DNA of 64,000 nucleotides from Stenomitos rutilans HA7619-LM2 (GTDB lineage Bacteria > Cyanobacteriota > Cyanobacteriia > Leptolyngbyales > Leptolyngbyaceae), in contig JAHHIE010000036.1 of NCBI GenBank assembly GCA_019358945.1, positions 1-64,000 of the forward strand, written 5' to 3'. Below, in pieces: positions 46,525 to 53,115 of this stretch. Each line of letters begins with the position of its first letter. The stretch's first letter is position 1. The translations under genes were made by a program, and so were the position numbers. A model generated the notes under the pieces. That model had not been told where the DNA came from, searched no databases, and saw only the letters and a program-made list of their open reading frames with translations.

Positions 46525-46827
46525 CGTCGCCACTCGACTACTTAACCACCGCTGAAACGATTTTTGACTTTCGCCAGATGGTTGCCCAAGAATCAGATTC
46601 TTGATGCTGATGTCTTCGTCTAGCTGATTCCAATGAATGCCGTTGCCACCAGCAATGAAGCGATAGTCGTTGCGTTCTTCGATCGAGGCATGCAACAGGC
46701 GAGGATACCATGCTATTGGCACAGATATAGTGCGCCCATCAGATAAATCCACAGAAAGCGTGTCGTCTGTGACTGTCACTTGCTGAATTGTGGGCATTTC
46801 AAGCAGTTCATTCGTTAAAGAATTCAT
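46519..46827 (-). CDS. DUF2442 domain protein
   Basis: 102 residues. The core VTVTDDTLSVDLSDGRTISVP, followed by WYPRLLHAS and RFIAGGNGIHWNQLDEDIS, is characteristic of DUF2442. These small proteins usually sit beside DUF4160 genes and the pair is often regarded as toxin-antitoxin-like, though this is not established for this pair. It overlaps the upstream DUF4160 gene by 20 nt; an internal ATG at 46797 would remove the overlap. The stop codon lies within attC-like site C. Confidence 0.82.
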   Translation of the reverse strand: MNSLTNELLEMPTIQQVTVTDDTLSVDLSDGRTISVPIAWYPRLLHASIEERNDYRFIAGGNGIHWNQLDEDISIKNLILGQPSGESQKSFQRWLSSRVATV

Positions 46828-47044
46828 TCCAGCCTACTAGCAATTGCTCTTTATGTTCTTCAACAAGTTTTTGAATGCGGTTAATCTCTGTGCGACTAAA
46901 CCCTCTGTTACTTTGAAGGCGTATGGGTTCAAGCCAAAACTTGGCTTCGTCCTTATCACGCTCAACATGTACGTGGGGTGGCTCATCCCGATCGCCTGCG
47001 TAACGGAAGAAACGGTATGGACCAACGGTCAACAGCGTAGGCAT
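46808..47044 (-). CDS. DUF4160 domain protein
   Basis: 78 residues. The sequence VGPYRFFRYAGDRDEPPHVHVERD is diagnostic of DUF4160, and AKFWLEPIRL, NRGFSRTEINRIQKLV and LVGWNEFF complete the domain. It is translated just before, and overlapping, the DUF2442 gene, forming the standard two-gene unit. Function is unproven; a toxin-antitoxin-like role is proposed in the literature for similar pairs. The pair forms one cassette between attC-like sites A and C. Confidence 0.85.
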   Translation of the reverse strand: MPTLLTVGPYRFFRYAGDRDEPPHVHVERDKDEAKFWLEPIRLQSNRGFSRTEINRIQKLVEEHKEQLLVGWNEFFNE

Positions 47045-47140
47045 TCAAAAAATTCGGTTTTCCAACCTGTTTCAATAGTCTAAAACACGTCAGAAGGCTT
47101 GAGCGAGGATCGCACTAAATCCTTTAAGCAAGTATATAGA

Positions 47141-47160
47141 GTGGGCACTGCCCACCCTAC
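47141..47160. repeat. Dispersed short palindrome GTGGGCACTGCCCAC
   Basis: GTGGGCACTGCCCACCCTAC here and GTGGGCAGTGCCCACCCTAC at 55154-55173 differ by one base. They are short self-complementary intergenic repeats found upstream of small genes in both places. Confidence 0.6.
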
Positions 47161-47198
47161 TTTAGCTGAAATACGACTTGTGGAGAGAGCGATCGTGC

Positions 47199-47284
47199 AT
47201 TTAACGGCTAAGTTGAGCGGCGGCTAGTCTCCTTTGCATCCTCACCGAGATCTCTAGCTCGTCCGCTCCAACGTGTTGTTAGAC
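47199..47284 (-). other. attC-like site A
   Basis: 86 bp. In minus-strand reading it starts GTCTAAC (RYYYAAC) and ends GTTAAAT (GTTRRRY). The arm GTTGGAGCGG pairs with the complement of GTTGAGCGG, leaving one unpaired G, the extrahelical base that gives attC sites strand polarity. CGAGCTAG/GGCTAG continues the stem. The antitoxin gene upstream reads through most of it before its stop. Confidence 0.72.
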
Positions 47285-47435
47285 CGCGTTTTCGCGACAG
47301 GGTTACAACTTCTCTTCCGCTTTCCGCTTGCTGCTTTTGTAAATCAGCAAAGATGGCTTTCAAGTCATGATTGAATGACCGAGAATACTCTTCACGAATT
47401 CTATGGATCTCTTCTACAATCTCATCTTGAAACAT
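47208..47435 (-). CDS. Antitoxin-like protein with attC-derived C-terminus
   Basis: 75 residues from ATG 47435 (GGAGG 6 nt upstream). MFQDEIVEEIHRIREEYSRSFN, then IFADLQKQQAESGREVVTLSRKR, is a familiar cyanobacterial antitoxin-like sequence found beside PIN genes. After SRKR the reading frame enters the attC-like site and adds about 24 residues (LTTRWSGRARDLGED...) before a stop. That tail is therefore encoded by recombination-site DNA rather than by the original gene. It overlaps the PIN toxin gene end by a few bases. Confidence 0.7.
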   Translation of the reverse strand: MFQDEIVEEIHRIREEYSRSFNHDLKAIFADLQKQQAESGREVVTLSRKRGLTTRWSGRARDLGEDAKETSRRST

Positions 47436-47437
47436 AA

Positions 47438-47911
47438 TCAACCTCCGAGAAGTTCATAGGGTGTACAAAGAATTGGCAACTCGTATCCAAAATCAAGGCT
47501 GATCTCTGCCAACTTTCCCTGGATTTGAGCATTGGCGATGTGCTTGCAGTTCCAGGTCAACAGATAATCCATGCCGTGAACGGTTGCGGCTGCAATATGA
47601 ACAGCGTCAACATCAGCTTTTGCGGGAAGGTTACTGCGTCCCAAGAATTGTTCTGCTAAATCAAGTACAGATTGGTTCAAGTCTAGGAGCGAAAAATCGC
47701 GAAGGATTTCTAGCCGTTGAGAGGCGATCGCAGCATCTCCTTGGGAGGTCTCTTTCACGACTGCTTGAGATGAGTAGAGTTGGAAGTAGCTGCGGCGCGT
47801 ATCCCACCACTCCCTTGTAATCTCAATATTGGCAACTACGACAATATCTCTGCCGGGTCGAGCAGTAAGGTAGCCTAAGATGCTGGTCTCGATATAGACC
47901 GTTTCGCTCAT
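47438..47911 (-). CDS. PIN-domain toxin
   Basis: 157 residues from ATG 47911 (product starts MSETVYIETSILGYL; an upstream extension to 48040 is not supported). ETSILGYLTARPGRD contributes the first acidic residue, VVKETSQGD the second, and KADVDAVHIAAATVHGMDYLLTWNCKHIAN the third acidic site and the C-terminal strand, together forming a PIN RNase fold. It is first in a toxin-antitoxin pair, with the antitoxin gene starting within its last bases. Both lie between attC-like sites B and A. Confidence 0.82.
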   Translation of the reverse strand: MSETVYIETSILGYLTARPGRDIVVVANIEITREWWDTRRSYFQLYSSQAVVKETSQGDAAIASQRLEILRDFSLLDLNQSVLDLAEQFLGRSNLPAKADVDAVHIAAATVHGMDYLLTWNCKHIANAQIQGKLAEISLDFGYELPILCTPYELLGG

Positions 47912-48103
47912 ACAGAGTGGGCTGGGAGTTTCTTCATTGTACCCCAGACCTTCAGTCCGACTTAGAAGCTGTACGGATGCGATCGCATACAGGTTGCTTA
48001 GGTTTAGTTGGTTATGTATGAGGCGCGACTTCCATCCCAACTCTAACCCCGAAATACGTCTCTATCTGATACTGCTTGACTCGATGTCACAGAACCAAAC
48101 GTT

Positions 48104-48141
48104 CGACCATCGAAAGGTCGGACAAAAAGCGTGCTTTGTCC
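48104..48141. other. Two adjacent hairpins in the PIN cassette leader
   Basis: CGACC/GGTCG (48104-48120) is followed without a gap by GGACAAA/TTTGTCC (48120-48141, loop AAGCGTGC). They lie in the ~360 nt between attC-like site B and the PIN toxin gene. No T-run follows in either direction, so they may be regulatory RNA structure rather than a terminator. Confidence 0.4.
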
Positions 48142-48270
48142 GTTCTCAAAAGCTACGTAGGAAGCTGTACCGCCATTCCAACTCCAACCTCGAAAGCGAT
48201 CGCTACTCTACTCTTTGCCTCCTCCATAATACCTTGCAAACCAAAGATGATAGGCATTGCCCACCTACCT

Positions 48271-48375
48271 GCTAGTGTGGAGTTTGCCGGAATCGCAGAA
48301 GTGGTCAAGAGGGTAGGTGAAAGGTGGTGTTGGATTAATTTGTGGAGCGATCGTGCTTAACGATTGCGTTCAGCG
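48271..48375. repeat. 105-bp direct repeat, copy 2
   Basis: Ungapped, ~90% identical partner of 46354-46458. It runs into attC-like site B and sits at the start of the PIN-toxin cassette; copy 1 sits at the start of the VapBC-like unit. Both toxin-antitoxin units thus share the same leader after their attC. Confidence 0.85.
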
Positions 48376-48440
48376 GATGCAATGAGATTAGACCAGGCAT
48401 CGAAATCACCTATAATTCCGCTGCAACGCAGTTGTTATAC
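48355..48440 (-). other. attC-like site B
   Basis: 86 bp. In minus-strand reading it runs GTATAAC ... GTTAAGC. The arm TGCGTTGCAGCGGA pairs with the complement of TGCGTTCAGCGGA, leaving a single extrahelical G, the classic attC signature. The preceding gene (48435-49226) has its TAA stop inside GTATAAC. The centre (about 35 nt) is the variable terminal structure. Confidence 0.78.
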
Positions 48441-49226
48441 AGATTCTTCAGAGTTTATAGTCTCTTCCGAGAGAGAGATAACATATTGATCACCCTCACG
48501 AAACATCCATCTTGAAGTTTCAAGAACTTTATTACAAGTTTTTAGAATCAGCTTCTTAGGTGACGTAGCAATGTGCAGTCCTGCAATCATAGTTGGCTTA
48601 TCATTTTCCAGTTTAAAGGTGACTAACCAAGGCTCTACGCTCATTACCCGAAAATAACCTTCAGGACAGTCATCAGTAGTCCAACCGTATACGTCAAGAG
48701 GCAATAACTGACTCAATGTAAGGATACATTGATGCAACCAAGCACCTATTTCATGGTTTTTTGCTCTGTCAAAGATAGTTTTAGCTTCATAAGGCATTAA
48801 CTTATCTACGTGAGCTGACAGTTGATCTCTCACACTTCGAATTGCACTCGTTTTATCAAGTGGGACAACTTTCAGAAAATCTTCAAGAGTTTTATTAATC
48901 TCTGCCCTCTGAACTTTATTGAATTGATTTCGCATCTCAAGTGCAGAGTTTAAGTAGTTACATAAATCTCGAATCGCTACGCATAGTGAGTACAGAGGAA
49001 TTACCAATATTTTGGTACGCCGCCTCCGTTCTTCATCATTGCTTAGAATAGCGGTACCTTTTAATAAATTTGCAATATCTTCTAGTGCCTCAAAACATCG
49101 CCAAAGATTTATGGCAGGAGGATTCGAGGGATGCCAAGCAGTAATCTCTACTTCCTCTAATGCTGAATTAGCGAACTTCCGTTTAGCTTCATCTAGGTAT
49201 ATTGGGATACCCTTCTTCTCTTCCAT
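48435..49226 (-). CDS. Cassette-borne protein of unknown function
   Basis: 263 residues from ATG 49226. It starts MEEKKGIPIYLDEAKRKFANS. The long helical middle (about 45-150: RCFEALEDIANLLKG, LYSLCVAIRDLCNYLNSALEMRNQFNKVQRAEINKTLEDF) could be a coiled bundle, and DQLSAHVDKLMP resembles HEPN-like or abortive-infection-type R-x4-6-H motifs, but the match is loose. The C-terminal third is beta-rich (YFRVMSVEPWLVTFKLEND). I do not recognise the family. The base composition is AT-richer than the neighbours and its stop lies in attC-like site B, both signs of acquisition. Confidence 0.72.
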   Translation of the reverse strand: MEEKKGIPIYLDEAKRKFANSALEEVEITAWHPSNPPAINLWRCFEALEDIANLLKGTAILSNDEERRRRTKILVIPLYSLCVAIRDLCNYLNSALEMRNQFNKVQRAEINKTLEDFLKVVPLDKTSAIRSVRDQLSAHVDKLMPYEAKTIFDRAKNHEIGAWLHQCILTLSQLLPLDVYGWTTDDCPEGYFRVMSVEPWLVTFKLENDKPTMIAGLHIATSPKKLILKTCNKVLETSRWMFREGDQYVISLSEETINSEESV

Positions 49227-49329
49227 AAAACTTAATCCGGAGCGCAAAATAGTAATCCTGGTCTATTCTAGCCAACCCAGCTAAGTTAGGGGCTTCTCCA
49301 AGAGACAAATGCCAGGTTACAAACTTTCT

Positions 49330-49412
49330 GTATAACGTTCGCGCTCACCGGATGCACGTAGCCTTCGCAGCCAACCAAATTACGAAATTCCGGTGCAGAG
49401 CGGTTGTTAGGC
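49330..49412 (-). other. attC-like site D
   Basis: 83 bp. In minus-strand reading it runs from GCCTAAC (perfect RYYYAAC) to GTTATAC. The arm CGCTCTGCACCGGA pairs with the complement of CGCTCACCGGA, leaving two unpaired bases (TG). The centre contains TTCG/CGAA pairing. The preceding gene stops one base before the core box. Confidence 0.75.
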
Positions 49413-49413
49413 A

Positions 49414-49914
49414 TCACTCCTTTAACGCGAAGGAGCAATTGAACGGGCGTGTGTATACATTGTTCCAAAGCTCATCTTGCGCGCTGGCAATTAAGAGTGG
49501 CGCAGAGCCTTTAGCAATCATCGTCTCAATGGCGCTAATCGGCACGAACACGCGATGCGACTTTCTAGCCTCAATAGCTGTTGGGCATCCGTTTGAGATT
49601 GCATGGTAAGAGAGGCTAGAGTGAACCCAACCGAGCCTGCGTGGAACTCGCTTGAACTTCCAGAGATACGAAATTCGTTCACGGAGGCTGGGTTGACGAT
49701 CCAGATAGAGAAAGCCAATGCTAGCCAAGTGAATATCGTGATTGGACACGTTACGAACGATTATATAAACACCTCCTTCAGTCTTCTCGTTTTTGGTTTC
49801 TACACCAAATACCAGATCAATGCGGAAGCGGGGCTGGGATTGAAAGACGTTCCACACGAATACAATTGTGGAAAGAGCGGCGGCGTATATAGCCAGATAA
49901 TCAGTGATCTTCAT
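49414..49914 (-). CDS. Cassette-borne membrane-anchored protein of unknown function
   Basis: 166 residues from ATG 49914 (a GTG at 49932 is possible). An N-terminal membrane span (DYLAIYAAALSTIVFVWNVF) leads to a short beta-rich domain (FRIDLVFGVETKNEKTEGGVYIIVRNVSNHDIHLASIGFLY) with an immunoglobulin-like strand pattern often seen in small bacterial proteins of unknown role. It would face the cytosol or the periplasm; topology is uncertain. It is the first recognisable gene of the minus-strand cassette array. Confidence 0.7.
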   Translation of the reverse strand: MKITDYLAIYAAALSTIVFVWNVFQSQPRFRIDLVFGVETKNEKTEGGVYIIVRNVSNHDIHLASIGFLYLDRQPSLRERISYLWKFKRVPRRLGWVHSSLSYHAISNGCPTAIEARKSHRVFVPISAIETMIAKGSAPLLIASAQDELWNNVYTRPFNCSFALKE

Positions 49915-49962
49915 CTGTTGTAATGTACCCACCGCAAGTCCTTGAGTGCGAAGCCTAACTAC

Positions 49963-50150
49963 TGTTTAGACAGACGGAGTCTGTCTAAGATCCCTGATTC
50001 GAGTAATTAGGCTGAAGTTCGGCAGTCTAAGATCCCAGACTGGGTAGTTGGGCAGACAGCACCCTGTCTAAGATCCGAAATTGGGTAGTTAGGCGGACAG
50101 GTTTCTGCATAAGATCCCAGACTGGGCAGTTGGACAGACCGACTCAGTAT
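49963..50150. repeat. 41-bp tandem repeats (about 4.6 copies)
   Basis: Units start at 49963, 50004, 50045, 50086 and (partial) 50127, each containing TAAGATCC and ending in a GGG/GAG word, with TAGTTGGGC/TAGTTAGGC at the start. Units 1 and 3 contain internal hairpins (GACAG/CTGTC). Units 3, 4 and 5 begin with GTTGGGC, GTTAGGC and GTTGGAC, which fit the attC core GTTRRRY. There are no spacers, so this is not a CRISPR. Confidence 0.8.
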
Positions 50151-50157
50151 AACTACC

Positions 50158-50693
50158 CCCTCTCGGCGGGCAGCTAAGTATGAAGGATTATTTCGAGATT
50201 GACAGAAAAATTTATCCTGGCACTTTCCATGCAAACACAACGATCGCTCCTCATCTAGACTGCATGAACACCAACCGGAATATTACTTCTGCTGGAAAGC
50301 GATCGTGCATCCACACATCCTCAATACACAACAAATTAATCAACGGGTGATTTGCTGAATCATTTCGCCAATTTACTTTCTCATTGCAGCTATTCGCTTT
50401 CTCAATTTAGTATTTTCCGCAAGCAAATAGGCAATCCGCTTTCTCAAACGGCGGTTTGCTTACTCATTTCAGTAGATCGCGCATTCATTTTGGTGTTTTC
50501 CGCAAGCAAACGGGCAAATTGCTTTTTCAAACGGCGGTTTGCTTACTCATTTCAGTAGATCGCGCATTCTTGATCCAGGATTGCCATGTAGCAAAAGCGA
50601 TCGACAATTTGCTGAAATTTGCTCAGGTTGATCCATTTAGAAATTTCTTAACGTGAAAGAATATTAACTCTGACCAATCACACCGCACCCACT
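50158..50693. other. Non-coding repeat-bearing region
   Basis: About 535 nt before the next gene with no convincing coding frame. It contains the 82-nt-period repeat pair described separately and a preceding decayed stretch with similar words (CTTTCTCAATT, CGCTTTCTCAA). Confidence 0.5.
50410..50567. repeat. 82-nt-period direct repeat (two copies)
   Basis: 50410-50485 and 50492-50567 match at about 69 of 76 positions. They share TTTTCCGCAAGCAAA, CAAACGGCGGTTTGCTTACTC and TCAGTAGATCGCGCATTC. The inner word AAACGGCGGTTTG is nearly self-complementary. Confidence 0.85.
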
Positions 50694-51140
50694 ATGGCAC
50701 GTCGAAAACGAACCTCTCCCGTCTTAGAAAAAGCCGTCCGTCGCATGGCTGGCATGACTTCCATCGATCCCAATTTAGATGTTGGTAATGGGCTTACCCT
50801 GCCCTCTTTCTCCACCCTGATCGAAACCATGCGAACCAGGGAAAACGCCTACAACAGCGCCCTTTCCAACCTGGACAAACTCTATCGTGAACTGCTGGAA
50901 ACCGAACGCGACCTGGGAGACATGGCAGAACACATGCTGTTAGGCGTTGCGACCAAATACGGCAAAAGCAGCGTCGAGTATGGCATGGCAGGTGGCGTGC
51001 CCAAAAACCAGCGTCGTAAAGGATTGCGCGGCGAATCAACCACATCGGTTGCTGCACAACCTCCCTTCATTGCCACTGCAAACGGTAATGGTAGCGCCAC
51101 CAGCACCACAAATGGCAGGACAGCGACTACAACGGCTTAG
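50694..51140 (+). CDS. Small basic hypothetical protein
   Basis: 148 residues. A basic N-terminus (MARRKRTSPVLEKAVRRMAGM) leads to a helical part (FSTLIETMRTRENAYNSALSNLDKLYRELLETERDLG). VATKYGKSSVEYGMAGGVPKNQRRKG is a motif seen in small cyanobacterial and Bacteroidetes proteins of unknown role. The C-terminus is a Thr/Ala/Asn-rich tail. It may be related in context to the small protein at 59925-60398, since these two types tend to occur near each other (from memory, not verified). No function is assigned. Confidence 0.68.
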   Translation: MARRKRTSPVLEKAVRRMAGMTSIDPNLDVGNGLTLPSFSTLIETMRTRENAYNSALSNLDKLYRELLETERDLGDMAEHMLLGVATKYGKSSVEYGMAGGVPKNQRRKGLRGESTTSVAAQPPFIATANGNGSATSTTNGRTATTTA

Positions 51141-51514
51141 GCTGTGCGTTCGCTCACAGGTAAAACCCGCTTCATGCGATGTGCGATCGCCCCTTATCTT
51201 TATTGAAGATGAGCGATCGCATTGCATCAACTCACCAATGCTTTCAATCAATCCACCTGGAAGTCAATTCCCTATCATTGAATGCTGCTGGCAGAGCAGA
51301 TTCTGCTGCCGCCTTCATTGCAGGGCTTGATTCCAGTGCTGATCGATCGCTTGCCGAGGCGTAAATGAACAAGTCAGCGCGACCTGTCGCCTCCATCAAT
51401 GCTAAACATAATAGTGAGGGGGCTGAGTCTTTTGGTTGATTTCGGCGTACTCCCCGCTCCTTTTCGTTTCCAGAACACACGTTAGCTTGTGACTCGTTTC
51501 TGCTTTCCCAACTG

Positions 51515-51621
51515 CTGATCCAACGCCAGCACAAATGATTCAACATTTGCAACGAGCAAATCAGATTGCCATGCGTGCGCAGGACTTTCGGCATCATCCG
51601 TTTGCCTGGTTTCACTTCTAG
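51515..51621 (+). pseudogene. 5' fragment of a nucleoside deaminase gene
   Basis: CTGATCCAACGCCAGCACAA and the following ~75 nt closely match 52501-52595, the start of the intact deaminase. The frame encodes MIQHLQRANQIAMRAQDF and HHPF, then diverges and stops at TAG after AWFHF. It lacks all zinc ligands. It marks a partial duplication flanking the ATP-grasp gene. Confidence 0.75.
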
Positions 51622-51668
51622 CTTGAGCGCAAAAGAACAGCAAACATAGAAAGATTAAGGATTAAGCA

Positions 51669-52496
51669 ATGACACAAAAAGTAAATTGGCTGCTTGAACA
51701 AAAGATCTTCGATGCCGAAACACAGTTTTTAGAGGCAATACAGAAGCAAGGCTACACTTACAAAGAAACAAAATACCTCGCTTTTCGCCGCGAAGAAGCA
51801 GATCAATATTTTCCTGATCACGAATGCGTTTTATTTCGCGGCACTCTCGGCTTGGGCAGAGATATTTTGAGGACATCCTGGGTGCCAGGTGCATATATGG
51901 ATGAAAAGAATCTTCGCTGCTCCACTTACTACACGTACTTTGGTTCGTATCTGCTTAACAACAAGTATTTCATTCTTTCTCTGGGCGAGCTAATTAGAAG
52001 AAAAGAAGAAATTTTGGAATATTTTAAATCTAATGGCGAAATTTTTATACGACCTGACAGCAACATGAAATCATTTCGTGCCGGGGTCTTCAATCTTGAA
52101 GTCTTGAATACTATGCAGGCTTTGAGCAGCGAGCTTAAACGAGATGAAACAACTCTAGTGCTGGTTAGTAGCAAGCGATCGATTGCTAGAGAATGGCGAT
52201 TCTTCGTCTACAAAAATGAGATTGTTACTGGTTCACTTTACTTGATAGGAGAAGAAAGAATTGATGAGAGAATTGAAGGAGGTTATTTGAAGAACTACTT
52301 AAGTGACGTGCTAAAACAGGTCAAGTGGTATCCTGAATCGCTTTACACAATAGACATCTGTGAATCGGAAGGTGAGCTTTATATACTGGAACTTGGTTCT
52401 TACAGTTGCGCTGGAGAATATGGTTGCGACGTTGGTTTAATTGTCGAAGCTGGTGCAAAAGCAGCCTGGGAGGATTATGAAACTGTAAATGGTTAA
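51669..52496 (+). CDS. ATP-grasp domain protein (R2K-type)
   Basis: 275 residues. The C-terminal half has ATP-grasp features: FIRPDSNMKSFRAGVF, TLVLVSSKRSIAREWRFFVYKNEIVTGSLY, and YTIDICESEGELYILELGSYSCAG (metal-binding D/E near the end). The spacing fits the R2K clade of ATP-grasp proteins, often linked to peptide or amide ligation. The substrate is unknown. The gene is AT-richer than its surroundings and is inserted between a deaminase fragment and the intact deaminase, overlapping the latter's ATG by 8 nt. Confidence 0.75.
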   Translation: MTQKVNWLLEQKIFDAETQFLEAIQKQGYTYKETKYLAFRREEADQYFPDHECVLFRGTLGLGRDILRTSWVPGAYMDEKNLRCSTYYTYFGSYLLNNKYFILSLGELIRRKEEILEYFKSNGEIFIRPDSNMKSFRAGVFNLEVLNTMQALSSELKRDETTLVLVSSKRSIAREWRFFVYKNEIVTGSLYLIGEERIDERIEGGYLKNYLSDVLKQVKWYPESLYTIDICESEGELYILELGSYSCAGEYGCDVGLIVEAGAKAAWEDYETVNG

Positions 52497-52995
52497 TCAT
52501 TCTGATCCAACACCAGCAAAGATAATTCAGCATCTGCAACGCGCCAACCAGATTGCCATGCGTGCCCGTGACTTTGGACATCATCCCTTTGGGGCACTGC
52601 TGGTAGCACCTGATCATGAGACAGTGCTGCTGGAGCAGGGCAACGTCGATACCGTGAATCATGCGGAAGCGGTACTCGTTCGCACAGCTTGGCTCAATTT
52701 CTCGCCGGAGTATTTGTGGGACTGTACGCTTTACACTACGGCTGAACCCTGCGCGATGTGTGCAGGAACGCAGTATTGGGCAAATATTGGTCGCCTGGTG
52801 TACGGCATCGCTGAAACGCGCTTGCTAGAGCTAACAGGAAACGACGAGCAGAACCCGACCTTGAATTTGCCGTGCCGTGAGGTGTTCGATCGCGGTCAGA
52901 AACCCATTAAAGTTTGGGGACCAATTCCCGATGTTGAAGAGGCGATCGTAGCTGTACACCGCGATTTCTGGAAAACGGGCGATCGCTCACACTAA
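52489..52995 (+). CDS. Nucleoside/guanine deaminase (zinc-dependent)
   Basis: 168 residues. The zinc site is VNHAEAVLVRTA (His and catalytic Glu) plus TAEPCAMCAGTQYW (two Cys), the cytidine/deoxycytidylate-deaminase fold in its guanine- or adenosine-type subgroup (tadA/guaD-like). HHPFGALLV is the typical N-terminal strand. It lies 120 nt before the 8-oxoguanine deaminase gene on the same strand, which supports a purine-base substrate (inference). The ATG overlaps the end of the ATP-grasp gene, so the current transcript may include both. Confidence 0.85.
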   Translation: MVNHSDPTPAKIIQHLQRANQIAMRARDFGHHPFGALLVAPDHETVLLEQGNVDTVNHAEAVLVRTAWLNFSPEYLWDCTLYTTAEPCAMCAGTQYWANIGRLVYGIAETRLLELTGNDEQNPTLNLPCREVFDRGQKPIKVWGPIPDVEEAIVAVHRDFWKTGDRSH

Positions 52996-53115
52996 GCGGT
53001 TGAGGGGTGCGATCGGGCAATCATTGACCCGTTGCATAGTGATAACGCATCTCAGGCTACAGTACCTGTGGTAGTTTCTTCGGTACACTGCGACTCGCCA
53101 AATCGCTAAACGCCC

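Larger units (their letters stand above)
46438..49914 (-). mobile_element. Cassette array with attC-like sites (CALIN-like)
   Basis: Four palindromic sites of 83-87 bp each lie immediately 3' of a minus-strand gene or gene pair: 49414-49914, 48435-49226, the PIN/antitoxin pair at 47208-47911, and the DUF4160/DUF2442 pair at 46519-47044. Spacing is 0.8-1.2 kb, as in integron cassette arrays. No tyrosine integron integrase or attI is seen in the window, so this would be a cluster of attC sites lacking an integrase. Confidence 0.65.

Noticed and set aside
48076-48360. Plus-strand 94-codon gene
   Set aside because: Only its last ~28 codons are shared with another locus (the 105-bp repeat). The upstream part overlaps hairpins and lacks a ribosome binding site, so it is treated as repeat rather than a gene.
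49963-50150. CRISPR array
   Set aside because: The 41-bp units are contiguous with no unique spacers, and there are no cas genes in the window.
45590-50260. Integron integrase gene within the array
   Set aside because: No frame here shows tyrosine-recombinase RHRY motifs; the integrase, if any, must lie elsewhere.
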